Source: Hymenobacter terricola | Lineage (GTDB): Bacteria > Bacteroidota > Bacteroidia > Cytophagales > Hymenobacteraceae | NCBI RefSeq assembly: GCF_017921975.2 | Contig: NZ_JAGEMO020000010.1 | Span: forward strand, 1-64,000 | Direction: 5' to 3' | DNA length: 64,000 nucleotides | Shown here: one piece after another, positions 7,973-17,227 of the stretch | Layout of the letters: each line of letters opens with the position of its first letter | How positions within the stretch are numbered: position 1 is the stretch's first letter | Made by a program: the position numbers and the translations under genes | The notes under the pieces: generated by a model | What the model was told of the DNA's origin: nothing | Databases searched by the model: none | The model's input: only the letters and a program-made list of their open reading frames with translations

Positions 7973-7980
7973 TACTTTTG
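7973..7980 (+). promoter_or_regulatory. Candidate -7 promoter box (TACTTTTG)
   Basis: TACTTTTG is an exact TAnnTTTG match, 223 bases before the tonB-like gene. A second near match, TATCTTTA at 8123-8130, lies 73 bases before that gene, so either or both could serve it. The long AT-rich leader (7981-8203) shows no other clear feature. Confidence 0.35.
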
Positions 7981-8203
7981 CAGGCGATAAATGCGGCGTG
8001 AAATGCCGCAATGCAATGTTCAAACAAACGCCAAAGTAGTCCTAGTGCTTTTTTATTTGGTTATAAGCTCAACATTGGAAATTTATTTTTCTGCTGAAAA
8101 GACAATTTAAATTATCCTTACGTATCTTTAGTTTGTTACTGATTTAAAAGCCACCCCACTAGTTCGCTATTTATTCTCTCCACTCTCTATTATTCCCTTG
8201 CTC

Positions 8204-8659
8204 GTGAATCAATCGCTACGCTTTCTCCCATTCGTAGGCTTGCTGGGGCTGCTGGCCACTGGCCAGAGCCAGGCCCAAACCGGCCCCAACGCCTCCGCAC
8301 AAAACGGCACGCCGATTACCGCCGCCGCCATCAAGCCCGATTCGGTGTTCATCAATCCCGAAGTGCGGCCCCAGTTTATGGGCGGCGACAAAGCCTTTGC
8401 CGCGTACCTCAGCAAGTCCATACGCTACCCCCAGCAGGCCTTGCAGCGCCACATTTCGGGCCGGGTCTTCGTCAACTTTATTCTCAGTGCCCAAGGCAAA
8501 GTGCAGGACGCGCACGTGGTGAGCGGCCCCGGCAACGGCCTCAACGACGAGGCCCTGCGCCTGGTGTGGCTGATGCCGCCCTGGGAGCCCGCCCGCTCCA
8601 ATGGCCAGCCCGTGCGCGTGGCCTGCACCGTGCCCATTTCCTTCACTTCGGACCGGTAG
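8204..8659 (+). CDS. Secreted TonB C-terminal-domain protein
   Basis: The 151-residue product has an N-terminal signal sequence (LRFLPFVGLLGLLATGQ, cleavage after SQAQ) and a TonB C-terminal fold from about residue 57. The fold contains RPQFMGGDKAFAAYLSKSIR, YPQQALQRHISGRVFVNF and a final VACTVPISF strand. Bacteroidota carry many such stand-alone TonB-like domains in the periplasm; this one lacks the proline-rich linker and inner-membrane anchor of a true energy-transducing TonB. The GTG at 8204 is preferred to a TTG at 8198, but either is possible. It ends before a clear terminator at 8735. Confidence 0.85.
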   Translation: MNQSLRFLPFVGLLGLLATGQSQAQTGPNASAQNGTPITAAAIKPDSVFINPEVRPQFMGGDKAFAAYLSKSIRYPQQALQRHISGRVFVNFILSAQGKVQDAHVVSGPGNGLNDEALRLVWLMPPWEPARSNGQPVRVACTVPISFTSDR

Positions 8660-8734
8660 GGGAGCAGCGGCCCAGCCTGCTATTGCGAGCGCCGCGCAGC
8701 TAATCTGCCCTGTTCCTGTTGAATGCCTCACACT

Positions 8735-8774
8735 GCAAAAAGCCCCGAATCTGAGTGGATTCGGGGCTTTTTGC
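8735..8774. terminator. Bidirectional terminator between tonB-like and D15-like genes
   Basis: GCAAAAAGCCCCGAATC pairs with GATTCGGGGCTTTTTGC across a six-base loop, with A- and T-tracts on the two sides. It lies between two convergent genes and can serve both. The remaining spacer to 8892 shows no gene. Confidence 0.9.
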
Positions 8775-8892
8775 TTTCCGGGAAAGGGCTTGACCCGATG
8801 GATGGCTGCTTGTTGGGAACGGGCCGGAGTAATTGCGCTGTGCTGCGGAGGCTACGTCGTGCCTCCTTGCAATGACGGGTTGGCCCGACCTG

Positions 8893-10806
8893 TCATTGGT
8901 ATTGCGCGGTGCCGGGCGAGCCGAGGCCAAAATCGTTGAAGGTGACGGTTTCGCGGGCCGTTTCGAAAAGACGCACGCCGTTGGGGGCGGTGAGGCCGCG
9001 GGGGTAGTAGCCGACGAGGATTTGGAAGGTGCGCAGGGCTGTAAACTCGTTGCGGAAGCGTAGTCCCAGCCCGAAAGCCGTGTAAGGCGCGCCCGCAAAC
9101 GGGGTGCCTCCCGTGGGCCGGTCGCTCACCCAGGCCGCGTCGGCGAAGGCAATGGTGGCCAGCCGGAAGCCCAGCAGCGAAAGCGGCGTAAACACCGTGG
9201 TTTCGTAATTAAGCACGAAGCGGCTGGTGGCCAGAATGGGCGCCGACGAGGAAAACCCCCGCAGGCCGCGCTCGTTGTTGATGCCCTGCAGGTTTTCGCC
9301 CGGCCGGCGGTTGATGCCGATGGTGCCTTTGCTAGTGAGAAAATGCCGGTACTGCCAGTTGCCGAAATGGTAGAGCTTGGTGAACGCCGTGAGCTCGGTG
9401 CCCAGCAGGCCCTGTTCCCAATCCCGGCCGGCATCGAGGCGCTGGTAGCCGCTCAGGTCCACGGCCGCGTACAGGTAGCCGCTGCGGGTGCTGAAGCTGG
9501 CCGCCGCGATGCGGGCATCAAAATAGCGGCGCGGTATCACGCGGTTCACGTCGTAGCCCGCCGTAAAGCTGATGAGTGTGCCCGTCGGCACGTCCTCGGT
9601 GCGGCCGAAGCCGAACAGGTACCGGTCCTTATAGTAGCGGCGCACCGAGTAGCCCACCGTGCCCAGCAGCAGGGTGCCGGGGCGGTAGTCCACCGTCGGA
9701 ATGGCGCTGTACTCGGTGCGGTAGATGCGGGCGGCAACGATTATGCGGCCGGGGTTTTCGTAGCCCAGGTCGTAGGAGCGCAGGCGCAGGGAGCGGCCCA
9801 CCCAGGCGTCCTGCACGAAGTAGCGCAGCGGATAGTACACGTAGGGCTGGCCCTCGGGCGGGGCGGCCAGGGCCACGTTCTGGGAGTAGCTGTCGAGGCT
9901 GAGGGCACCGGCGTAGCGGGCACTGGGCGAGTAAAAATCGCGCTTCACGGATGCCCCGCCCGACCGGTAGTTGAACTCGTTGCGGTAGCGGGCCTGGGCG
10001 TACACAAAGTGGCGAAACGGGGCCGTGTAACTGCCTTCGTAGGCCCAGGCCTGGGGCAGGTCGCGGCCGTAGCGATAAGAATTGGCAAGCTGGTGGCCCT
10101 GGCCCAGGAAGTTGTCATCGCCGAAGGTGATGAGGCCGGCCGTGGGCGTGCCCACTTCGATGCCGGCCGTGATGCTGAACACGTCGGTGGTGAGCACCTC
10201 AATGTCGACGCTGTCGCGGGTGGTGGTGACTTCGTTCACCAGCACGCGGGCGTCCAGGATTTCGGGGGTTTGGCGCAGCAGGCGTTCCGATTCGGCCAGG
10301 GCCTGGGGCTGCAGGGGCTGGCCGGGCCGGAACAGCAGCACCTGCCGCACCCGCGAGCGCGAGGTTTTGATGTGCAGCGCGTTGCCCGATTTTTCGAGGA
10401 AAGTGCGCGGCTGCCGGGTCGAGTCGGTGAGGCTGTAGCCGAAGGCATCGAGCGTGCGGATGTCGATGCGGCGCACAATCTTGAAGTTGTGGCGGTCAAA
10501 CTGCCGGTCCAGCAGCACGGCGTCGAGGCCGGCCTGCTCTTCCTTGCGCTTGGTGAAGTTGAGCAGCGCCGACGCCGTCCGGCCGGCAATGGTTTTGCGG
10601 CGGGTGTAGGCTTGCAGGCGCGTTATCATGCGCTGCTCGTCGAAACGCTGGCGCAGGGAGTCGGCCCGGTGCGGCAGGATTTCCTCGCGGGCGTGCAGCG
10701 AGTCGGGCGGCACGGCCGTGCGCGGGTCAAAGGTCTGCGCCTGGGTAGGCCCAGCCAGCAGGCCAAGGAACACCATTAGCAGCAGAAAATAACCTCGAAA
10801 GCTCAT
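8893..10806 (-). CDS. BamA/TamA-like (D15 surface antigen) outer-membrane protein
   Basis: This 637-residue protein begins with a signal peptide (MSFRGYFLLLMVFLGLLAGP, cleavage near TQAQ). It continues with a helical region and a POTRA-like segment (about 150-225: FRPGQPLQPQALAESERLL and a following V-D-I-E-V-L strand). The C-terminal half is rich in alternating aromatic strands typical of a 16-strand Omp85 barrel, with the phrase RGFSSSAP and a C-terminal TVTFNDFGLG-type strand. It probably resides in the outer membrane; whether it inserts proteins or exports a substrate is unknown. The start at 10806 is chosen over an in-frame codon at 10917 because it opens directly into the signal peptide. 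A GTACTTTG box lies 17 bases upstream (10824-10831). Confidence 0.85.
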   Translation of the reverse strand: MSFRGYFLLLMVFLGLLAGPTQAQTFDPRTAVPPDSLHAREEILPHRADSLRQRFDEQRMITRLQAYTRRKTIAGRTASALLNFTKRKEEQAGLDAVLLDRQFDRHNFKIVRRIDIRTLDAFGYSLTDSTRQPRTFLEKSGNALHIKTSRSRVRQVLLFRPGQPLQPQALAESERLLRQTPEILDARVLVNEVTTTRDSVDIEVLTTDVFSITAGIEVGTPTAGLITFGDDNFLGQGHQLANSYRYGRDLPQAWAYEGSYTAPFRHFVYAQARYRNEFNYRSGGASVKRDFYSPSARYAGALSLDSYSQNVALAAPPEGQPYVYYPLRYFVQDAWVGRSLRLRSYDLGYENPGRIIVAARIYRTEYSAIPTVDYRPGTLLLGTVGYSVRRYYKDRYLFGFGRTEDVPTGTLISFTAGYDVNRVIPRRYFDARIAAASFSTRSGYLYAAVDLSGYQRLDAGRDWEQGLLGTELTAFTKLYHFGNWQYRHFLTSKGTIGINRRPGENLQGINNERGLRGFSSSAPILATSRFVLNYETTVFTPLSLLGFRLATIAFADAAWVSDRPTGGTPFAGAPYTAFGLGLRFRNEFTALRTFQILVGYYPRGLTAPNGVRLFETARETVTFNDFGLGSPGTAQYQ

Positions 10807-10823
10807 AATAAGACGCAACGCCG

Positions 10824-10831
10824 CAAAGTAC
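10824..10831 (-). promoter_or_regulatory. Candidate -7 promoter box (GTACTTTG)
   Basis: On the minus strand GTACTTTG, a shortened variant of TAnnTTTG, lies 17 bases before the ATG at 10806. The identical octamer precedes the threonine synthase gene (55782-55789). Confidence 0.35.
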
Positions 10832-10991
10832 GAAAAGGAGCCGCAGCAACGGGCCACAGTTGCACGGCCAGCACAGCTGCTGAGAATGATTAGTAAGCAA
10901 AAAGAAACTTTTACCAAAAAAATTAGCTTAATGTATTGTACCTATTTGGCCGTTTATCACTACTTTTAAGCCCGAAAGCAAGTCCTGCCAC

Positions 10992-12260
<1,269 letters not shown>

Positions 12261-12267
12261 CCCTGCT

Positions 12268-12531
12268 ATGCAACCCGACGCTTTTTTCCCCCAAGGCCGG
12301 CTCAAGCTGCCAACCAGCAGCCTGGGCGGCGTGCAAAATGACATTTTTTTCTCCGTCATGAAAGTCATTCATCGCCAGCCCGCGCGCCTCGTGGCGCCTT
12401 CCGACAAAGTTGCCCGCCTCTCGTGCTGCTGCCGCATCAGCGAGCTGATGCCGCTGGTGCGCCAGCTGCACGACGATGCCCGCGCCCGCAACCAGGCGCG
12501 CCAAGGCGAGCAGAGCCAGCAAGCGGCGTAA
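12268..12531 (+). CDS. Small hypothetical protein between the radical-SAM and TIGR03915 genes
   Basis: An 87-residue frame starts with ATG 7 bases after the radical-SAM stop and ends with TAA abutting the next start codon. It has two adjacent cysteines in LSCCCRISEL and a basic-acidic C-terminal helix rich in Gln and Arg. I do not recognise a family. The tight packing favours a real coupled gene, but the region could also be an untranslated spacer, and a 99-codon frame on the opposite strand overlaps it. Confidence 0.45.
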   Translation: MQPDAFFPQGRLKLPTSSLGGVQNDIFFSVMKVIHRQPARLVAPSDKVARLSCCCRISELMPLVRQLHDDARARNQARQGEQSQQAA

Positions 12532-13476
12532 GTGGACACCTCACCCCCCCAGCCCCCCTCTCCCGCGGAGAGGGGGGCGGCCCCGGAGGGGGCCCGTGAG
12601 GTGAACCAGCCGCGCCGCGTTGGCGTGCCCGTCCTCACGGCCCCGCCGCGCGACTACACCTACGACGGCACCTTCGAGGGCCTGCTCACGGTGCTGTTCA
12701 CGGTGTACGACTGGCGGGCAGCTCCCAGCAGCATTCAGCCCGAGGCTACGGCCCAGACTGGCCTGTTTGCCCAGCCCGCGCACCGCGAAACCAATGAAGC
12801 CCAGGCCGCCCGCGTGTGGGATGGTTTATTGAAAACGATGGACCGCGAGGCCCGTGCCCGTCTTTACCACGTTTTTCTCAGCGAAGATGCCGGGCGCGAA
12901 CTGCTCATTTTTCGCTACGTGGATTTGGCCCTGCGCATGGCCCGGGACATTTCGGAGAACTACGCCAGCGCCGACGTGCGCCGCATTCAGCGCCTGGCCC
13001 AGCAACTGTTCCGCGAGAAGCACCGCATGGAAGCCTTCGTGCGCTTCGAGAAAACCCAGGACGAGCTGTTCCACGCCACCATCGAGCCGGATATGGACGT
13101 GCTGCCGCTCATCGCCGCGCATTTCACCAAGCGCTACGCCGACCAGCGCTGGCTGATATACGACCGCCGCCGCCACTACGGCCTGTACTACGACCTGACG
13201 CGCACCGACGTGGTGCAGTTTGAGCCGGCCGCCGGGCAGAAAGCAACGGATATTTCCGCCACCGTGCTCGACGAGCGGGAGCCCCTGTTCAGGCTGTTGT
13301 GGCAGACGTATTTCGACCACGTTAACATTCCCGAGCGCAAAAACCTGAAGCTGCACCGCCGCCACATGCCGCTGCGCTACTGGCGCTACCTCAGCGAAAA
13401 GCAGCCGCGGGAGCAGCGTTTCGTGTCCATCGACAACAAGCGCCCGCCGACCGATGCTAACTTGCGGCCCGAATAA
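12532..13476 (+). CDS. TIGR03915-family putative DNA-metabolism protein (DUF4130)
   Basis: The 314-residue protein contains the family opening YTYDGTFEGLLTVLF near residue 40, a central helical region, and the C-terminal DUF4130 phrases KRYADQRWLIYDRRRHYGLY and DHVNIPERKNLKLHRRHMP with PLRYWRYL. It is the usual partner of the preceding TIGR03916 radical-SAM protein; no fused uracil-DNA-glycosylase domain is present. The first 23 codons are oddly proline-rich because they are a CTCACCCC-type palindromic repeat (12537-12603). A GTG at 12601 immediately after that repeat, or an unusual start further in, would give a protein of about 291 residues that begins closer to the family norm. The start is therefore uncertain. 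Confidence 0.85.
   Translation: MDTSPPQPPSPAERGAAPEGAREVNQPRRVGVPVLTAPPRDYTYDGTFEGLLTVLFTVYDWRAAPSSIQPEATAQTGLFAQPAHRETNEAQAARVWDGLLKTMDREARARLYHVFLSEDAGRELLIFRYVDLALRMARDISENYASADVRRIQRLAQQLFREKHRMEAFVRFEKTQDELFHATIEPDMDVLPLIAAHFTKRYADQRWLIYDRRRHYGLYYDLTRTDVVQFEPAAGQKATDISATVLDEREPLFRLLWQTYFDHVNIPERKNLKLHRRHMPLRYWRYLSEKQPREQRFVSIDNKRPPTDANLRPE
12537..12603. repeat. CTCACCCC-type palindromic repeat overlapping a gene start
   Basis: Outer arms CACCTCAC (12537-12544) and GTGAGGTG (12596-12603) enclose an inner GC hairpin around CTCTCCCGCGGAGAG (12559-12573). Related copies lie at 22561-22605 and 22686-22731. Confidence 0.8.
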
Positions 13477-13498
13477 AAGCAATTAAGCAGCACAGTTT

Positions 13499-14362
13499 AT
13501 GGGTAGCGTACTGGTTTTTGGGGCCTCCGGGCAGTTGGGGCAATGCTTGGCGCACGTGGCGAAGGAGCGAAACACACCGGGCCTGAAGTTCCTGCCCGAA
13601 GCGCAGGCCAACATCCTGGACCTAGCTGGCCTCCAAGCGCTGTTTGAGCAGCACCGCCCAACTTACGTCATCAACTGCGCCGCCTATACGGCCGTCGACA
13701 AAGCCGAGGACGAGCTGGAGCTGGCCCGAAAAATTAACCGCGACGGCGTGGAAAACCTGGCCCGGCTCTGCGGCGAGTACGGCACCATTCTCATCCAGAT
13801 TTCGACCGATTTCGTGTTTGCCGGCACCGGCAACCAGCCCCTGCTCGAAACCGACGAAACCGCACCCATTAGTGCCTACGGCCTCACCAAGCTGGAAGGC
13901 GAGCAGGTGATTCCGCCCCACACGGCCCGGTATTTCATCCTGCGCACCAGCTGGCTCTACTCCGAGTTTGCGGGCAATTTCGTGAAAACCATGCTCAGAT
14001 TTGGCCGTGAGCGCGACGAGCTGCGCGTGATTTGGGACCAGCTGGGCACGCCCACCTACGCCATCGATTTGGCCGGCTGCATCCTGCACCTCATCGACAC
14101 CCAGAGCCAGGCATTCGGCCTCTACCACTACAGCAACGAGGGCCTGACCTCGTGGTACGATTTCGCCACCGCCATCTTCGAGTTGAGTGGCACGACGGTC
14201 AAAACCACGCCCATCCGCACCGCCGAATACCCCACCAAAGCCACCCGCCCGCCGTTTTCGGTCATGGACAAGACCAAGGCCAAAGCCCAGCTGGGCGTGG
14301 CCATTCCGCACTGGCGCACCAGCCTGCAGATATGCCTGGGCCGTTTGGCTGCGGCCGAATAG
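13499..14362 (+). CDS. rfbD: dTDP-4-dehydrorhamnose reductase
   Basis: The 287-residue protein is an extended SDR with the nucleotide-binding GASGQLG (8-14), the sugar-binding phrase AAYTAVDKAEDE (61-72), STDFVF (102-107) and catalytic YGLTK (Y127, K131). These are the hallmarks of RfbD/RmlD, the last step of dTDP-L-rhamnose synthesis for surface polysaccharide. The other rml genes are not in the window, so the pathway is completed elsewhere. A terminator at 14395 follows. Confidence 0.9.
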   Translation: MGSVLVFGASGQLGQCLAHVAKERNTPGLKFLPEAQANILDLAGLQALFEQHRPTYVINCAAYTAVDKAEDELELARKINRDGVENLARLCGEYGTILIQISTDFVFAGTGNQPLLETDETAPISAYGLTKLEGEQVIPPHTARYFILRTSWLYSEFAGNFVKTMLRFGRERDELRVIWDQLGTPTYAIDLAGCILHLIDTQSQAFGLYHYSNEGLTSWYDFATAIFELSGTTVKTTPIRTAEYPTKATRPPFSVMDKTKAKAQLGVAIPHWRTSLQICLGRLAAAE

Positions 14363-14394
14363 CTGAGATGCGCTTGGTTCGACCTGCGATTGAG

Positions 14395-14422
14395 AGCCCC
14401 CGTTGGTTCGCCGGTGGGGGCT
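14395..14422 (+). terminator. Rho-independent terminator after rfbD-like gene
   Basis: AGCCCCCGTTGG pairs with CCGGTGGGGGCT around a TTCG loop and is followed by TATTTT, 32 bases after the stop. Confidence 0.8.
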
Positions 14423-14461
14423 TATTTTGCGCCAGCCACTAACCATTGCCAGCTCGCTGCC

Positions 14462-14749
14462 ATGACAACTGATTGGTACACCAAAACCGTTCTTACCATT
14501 ATCGCCGCCTGCTTATTGGTGCTGGTAATGAAGGAAATCAAGCTTATGCCGGAGGCTGCCGCAGCTGCGTCGGCCCTGCCTGTGGCCGGCTGCAGCTACG
14601 GCTTGGTGCCCGTAAATGCCGATGGCAGCGTGACCGTGCGCTTCCAGACCCGGGATGCCATGCCGGTGAATATCATCGGCATTCACAAACCATTTAGTTC
14701 GACTGAGGTAGACCGGTATTCGTGGGATGCGGTTTCGACTTCGAAATAA
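14462..14749 (+). CDS. Small membrane-anchored hypothetical protein
   Basis: A 95-residue product starts MTTDWYTKTVLTIIAACLLV, a single hydrophobic N-terminal segment (about residues 8-26), followed by an Ala-rich linker and a small C-terminal domain (GSVTVRFQTRDAMPVNIIGI). The N-terminal Y-T-K-T-V-L-T-x-I-A-A-C-L phrase is widely seen in small bacterial membrane proteins of unknown function. The ATG at 14462 is preferred over upstream in-frame GTG/ATG codons that fall in or near the terminator. No function is proposed. Confidence 0.65.
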   Translation: MTTDWYTKTVLTIIAACLLVLVMKEIKLMPEAAAAASALPVAGCSYGLVPVNADGSVTVRFQTRDAMPVNIIGIHKPFSSTEVDRYSWDAVSTSK

Positions 14750-14752
14750 GCC

Positions 14753-15955
14753 CTACCCGCGCCCATAAAACCGGCTCACCACATACGCCGCGCCCGCAAA
14801 ACCGGCCCCTAGCAGGCACACGCCCGGCCAGCCGCCGTGCGTCCAGGCCAGGCCACCGGCCACCGAGCCCACGGAGCCGCCCGTGAAATAGCCCGTCATG
14901 TACACCGTGTTGAGGCGGCTGCGGGCCTCGGGCACCAAGGAGAAAATCTTGGTTTGGTTGGAGATGTGAGCCGCCTGCACGCCCACGTCCAGCAGCACCA
15001 CGCCCAGCACCAGCCCGGCCAGGTGGAAGCCGCCCAGGCCCAGTACTACGTAGGCCACCAGCACCAGCCCAATGCCGATGGCAATGGCGAAGCTGGGCCC
15101 GCGCGTGTCGGCGGCCTTGCCCGCCAATGGCGCGGCCAGGGCCCCAAAGGCCCCAATCAGCCCAAAAAAGCCGGCCACGTCGCTACCAGAATGGTAGGCC
15201 GGACTTTCCAGAAAAAACGCCAGCGTGGTCCAGAACACGCTGAACGAGGCGAACAGGAACCCGCCCACCAGCGCCGACTGCCGCAGCGGGGCCAGGTCCC
15301 GCATCAGGGTCAGGAGGGACTTCATTAGCGAACCGTAGGAACCCGCGAAGGCCGGTTGGTCGGTAGGCAGCCGCCAGGCCAGCAGGGCCGCCAGGGCCAG
15401 CATCAGGCCGGCCGCAATTTCGAACATGGCCCGCCAGCCCAGGTGCGCGCCCACGTAGCCGCTCACCGTGCGCGACACCAGAATGCCAATCAACAGCCCG
15501 CTCATGATGCGGCCCACAATGCGGCCCCGGTCGGCCTCCGGGGCCAGGTGGGCGGCCATGGGCAGCAGCAGCTGCGGCACCGCCGAGCAGATGCCCAGCA
15601 GCACGCTGGCCCCAGCCAGCACCCCAAAGCTGGGCGCGAAAGCCGCCCCCGCCAGGCACCCGGCCGCGCCCAGCAGCAGGAGGAGCATCAGGCGCTTGCG
15701 CTCCAGTTTGTCGCCCAGCGGCACCACGAAGAGCATGCCCAGCGTGTAGCCCACCTGCGTGGCTGTGGCCACCAGGCTGGCGCTGCTATCCGAGAGGTGA
15801 AACGTGCGGCCGATGGCGGCCAGCAGCGGCTGGTTGTAGTAAATATTGGCCACCACCAGGCCGCAGGTGAGGGCCATAAGCCACACCAGCGCATTGCTGA
15901 GCTGGGCGGCGGGGCGGGCGGGTAAGGGAATGGTGGCGGTGGCTAGCTCGGGCAT
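14753..15955 (-). CDS. MFS transporter
   Basis: The 400-residue protein has twelve predicted membrane helices and the MFS motif A between helices 2 and 3 (VVPLGDKLERKRLM). The opening NIYYNQPLLAAIGRTFHLS is typical of the drug-efflux MFS group that includes YgaY/YnfM-like exporters. It lies downstream of, and on the same strand as, a MarR-GNAT regulator, suggesting inducible efflux of a small molecule. The ATG at 15955 gives a normal short N-terminus; the frame stays open about 46 codons further upstream with low-quality sequence. Substrate unknown. Confidence 0.9.
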   Translation of the reverse strand: MPELATATIPLPARPAAQLSNALVWLMALTCGLVVANIYYNQPLLAAIGRTFHLSDSSASLVATATQVGYTLGMLFVVPLGDKLERKRLMLLLLLGAAGCLAGAAFAPSFGVLAGASVLLGICSAVPQLLLPMAAHLAPEADRGRIVGRIMSGLLIGILVSRTVSGYVGAHLGWRAMFEIAAGLMLALAALLAWRLPTDQPAFAGSYGSLMKSLLTLMRDLAPLRQSALVGGFLFASFSVFWTTLAFFLESPAYHSGSDVAGFFGLIGAFGALAAPLAGKAADTRGPSFAIAIGIGLVLVAYVVLGLGGFHLAGLVLGVVLLDVGVQAAHISNQTKIFSLVPEARSRLNTVYMTGYFTGGSVGSVAGGLAWTHGGWPGVCLLGAGFAGAAYVVSRFYGRG

Positions 15956-16097
15956 GAGGACGGGTGCGTAACCGAAGGCCGCGCAAACATGAGGCTCTGC
16001 AACAGGCCAACGCGCCCGATGGTTGCGATAAATACGCGGTGCCCCCCTCTGCTTCCCCGCCGCTGCCTGTCCCTTGGCGCAGCGCCTATCCAAGGCA

Positions 16098-17051
16098 TCA
16101 GCCCGGGAAAATCAGCTCCATTTGAATGTTGCAGCGCTCGTAGGGCGAGGGCTGGCCGGCCACCGTTTTGTGGAAGCCCAGCTTGTGGTACAGGCTGAGC
16201 GCTGGTTTGAGCTTGGTGTTGCTTTCCAGGTACACGCGCCGGGCGCCCAGGGCCTGCGCCTTCAGCAGGGCTGCCTCGCCCAGCCGCAGGCCAATGCGCA
16301 AGCCCTGCGCGGCAGGTGAAACGGCCATTTTGGCCAGCTCGAAGGTGTCGTCCTCCATTTTGATTAGGGCGCAGGTGCCCACAATTTGCCCCTGGTATTC
16401 AGCCAGCAGAATGTGCCCGCCGCGCTGCAGAATGTATTCGTCGGGATGGTCGAGGGATTTCAGGTCGGTTTCCTCCACCTCGAAATGCTGCTCAATCCAC
16501 TCCACATTAAGCCGCTTGAAATCGGGCTGGTGCTGCGGCGCGTAGTCCAGCAGGTGCACCCCGGCCGCCACGCGCTGGTCGCGCACGGCCTTCACGCGGC
16601 TGGCCAGGCTGCGGCGCGACAGCGCATATTCCATCTCCCCGATGGCCAGCCAGAGGTTGTGGCGGGTATCGGCCAGCAGCTCTTCGGTGGCCTGGCGCAC
16701 GTCAAGGGCCTGTTCTTGCAGGGCGGGCCACAAGTTGGCGCCTGCCTCGGTAAGCGTCAGCACGCTGCGGCGCAGGTCGCCGTCGGTGCGCTGCACCTGC
16801 ACCAGACCGTGGCGGGCCAGCTCTTTCACCACCTGGCTCACGGCCGCATGGGTGTGGCCCACGGTTTTGGCGACTTCGCCCACCGGCTGGCCCGGCTGGG
16901 CCGCCACGGCATAGAATACCGGAAACCAGCGCGGCTCAAATGGAATGTTGTAGAGCGAATACACCTCGGCTGCCTGCCCGGTCATCAGCTCGCTTAGCCG
17001 GCGCAGCCGGCTTCCCAGGGCCGTTGGCCCCAATTGCTCAAATAAATCCAT
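16098..17051 (-). CDS. MarR-GNAT fusion protein (HTH regulator plus acetyltransferase)
   Basis: The 317-residue protein joins an N-terminal MarR winged-helix domain (about 1-150; recognition helix THAAVSQVVKELARHGLV and wing DGDLRRSVLTLTEAG) to a C-terminal GNAT domain. In the latter (about 165-317), acetyl-CoA binding is indicated by SPAAQGLRIGLRLGEAALLK and NTKLKPALSLYHKLGF. Such fusions are a known bacterial architecture. The helix-turn-helix probably binds the palindromes at 17071-17088 directly upstream, giving autoregulation and control of the downstream MFS gene (142 bases away). The acetylated substrate is unknown. A TATCTTTA box lies 3 bases before the ATG. Confidence 0.9.
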   Translation of the reverse strand: MDLFEQLGPTALGSRLRRLSELMTGQAAEVYSLYNIPFEPRWFPVFYAVAAQPGQPVGEVAKTVGHTHAAVSQVVKELARHGLVQVQRTDGDLRRSVLTLTEAGANLWPALQEQALDVRQATEELLADTRHNLWLAIGEMEYALSRRSLASRVKAVRDQRVAAGVHLLDYAPQHQPDFKRLNVEWIEQHFEVEETDLKSLDHPDEYILQRGGHILLAEYQGQIVGTCALIKMEDDTFELAKMAVSPAAQGLRIGLRLGEAALLKAQALGARRVYLESNTKLKPALSLYHKLGFHKTVAGQPSPYERCNIQMELIFPG

Positions 17052-17054
17052 GAG

Positions 17055-17062
17055 TAAAGATA
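17055..17062 (-). promoter_or_regulatory. Candidate -7 promoter box (TATCTTTA) of the MarR-GNAT gene
   Basis: Seven of eight positions match TAnnTTTG; the box ends 3 bases before the ATG at 17051. Confidence 0.4.
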
Positions 17063-17070
17063 AACCACTA

Positions 17071-17088
17071 ACTTACGTAAGTACTTAC
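17071..17088. promoter_or_regulatory. Overlapping palindromes, candidate MarR operator
   Basis: ACTTACGTAAGT (17071-17082) and GTAAGTACTTAC (17077-17088) are each perfect 12-base palindromes sharing six bases. They lie 20 bases upstream of the MarR-GNAT start, in its likely promoter, and also upstream of the divergent bestrophin gene, so both could be controlled. Confidence 0.6.
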
Positions 17089-17182
17089 AAATATAAAAAA
17101 AATTGGGATGTTTGACTCATTGATTCCTGCTTTTGAAGTCGCGCTCAGGAAAAGTATGGCGCTGCCCGGCCGGACAGAAGCG

Positions 17183-17190
17183 TACTTTTG
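17183..17190 (+). promoter_or_regulatory. Candidate -7 promoter box (TACTTTTG) for bestrophin gene
   Basis: An exact TAnnTTTG match 37 bases before the ATG at 17228. It argues against the longer in-frame start at 17108, which lies upstream of the box. Confidence 0.5.
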
Positions 17191-17227
17191 GCGAGCGGAA
17201 CCTTACTCACGGGCCGCCGTTACGCTT

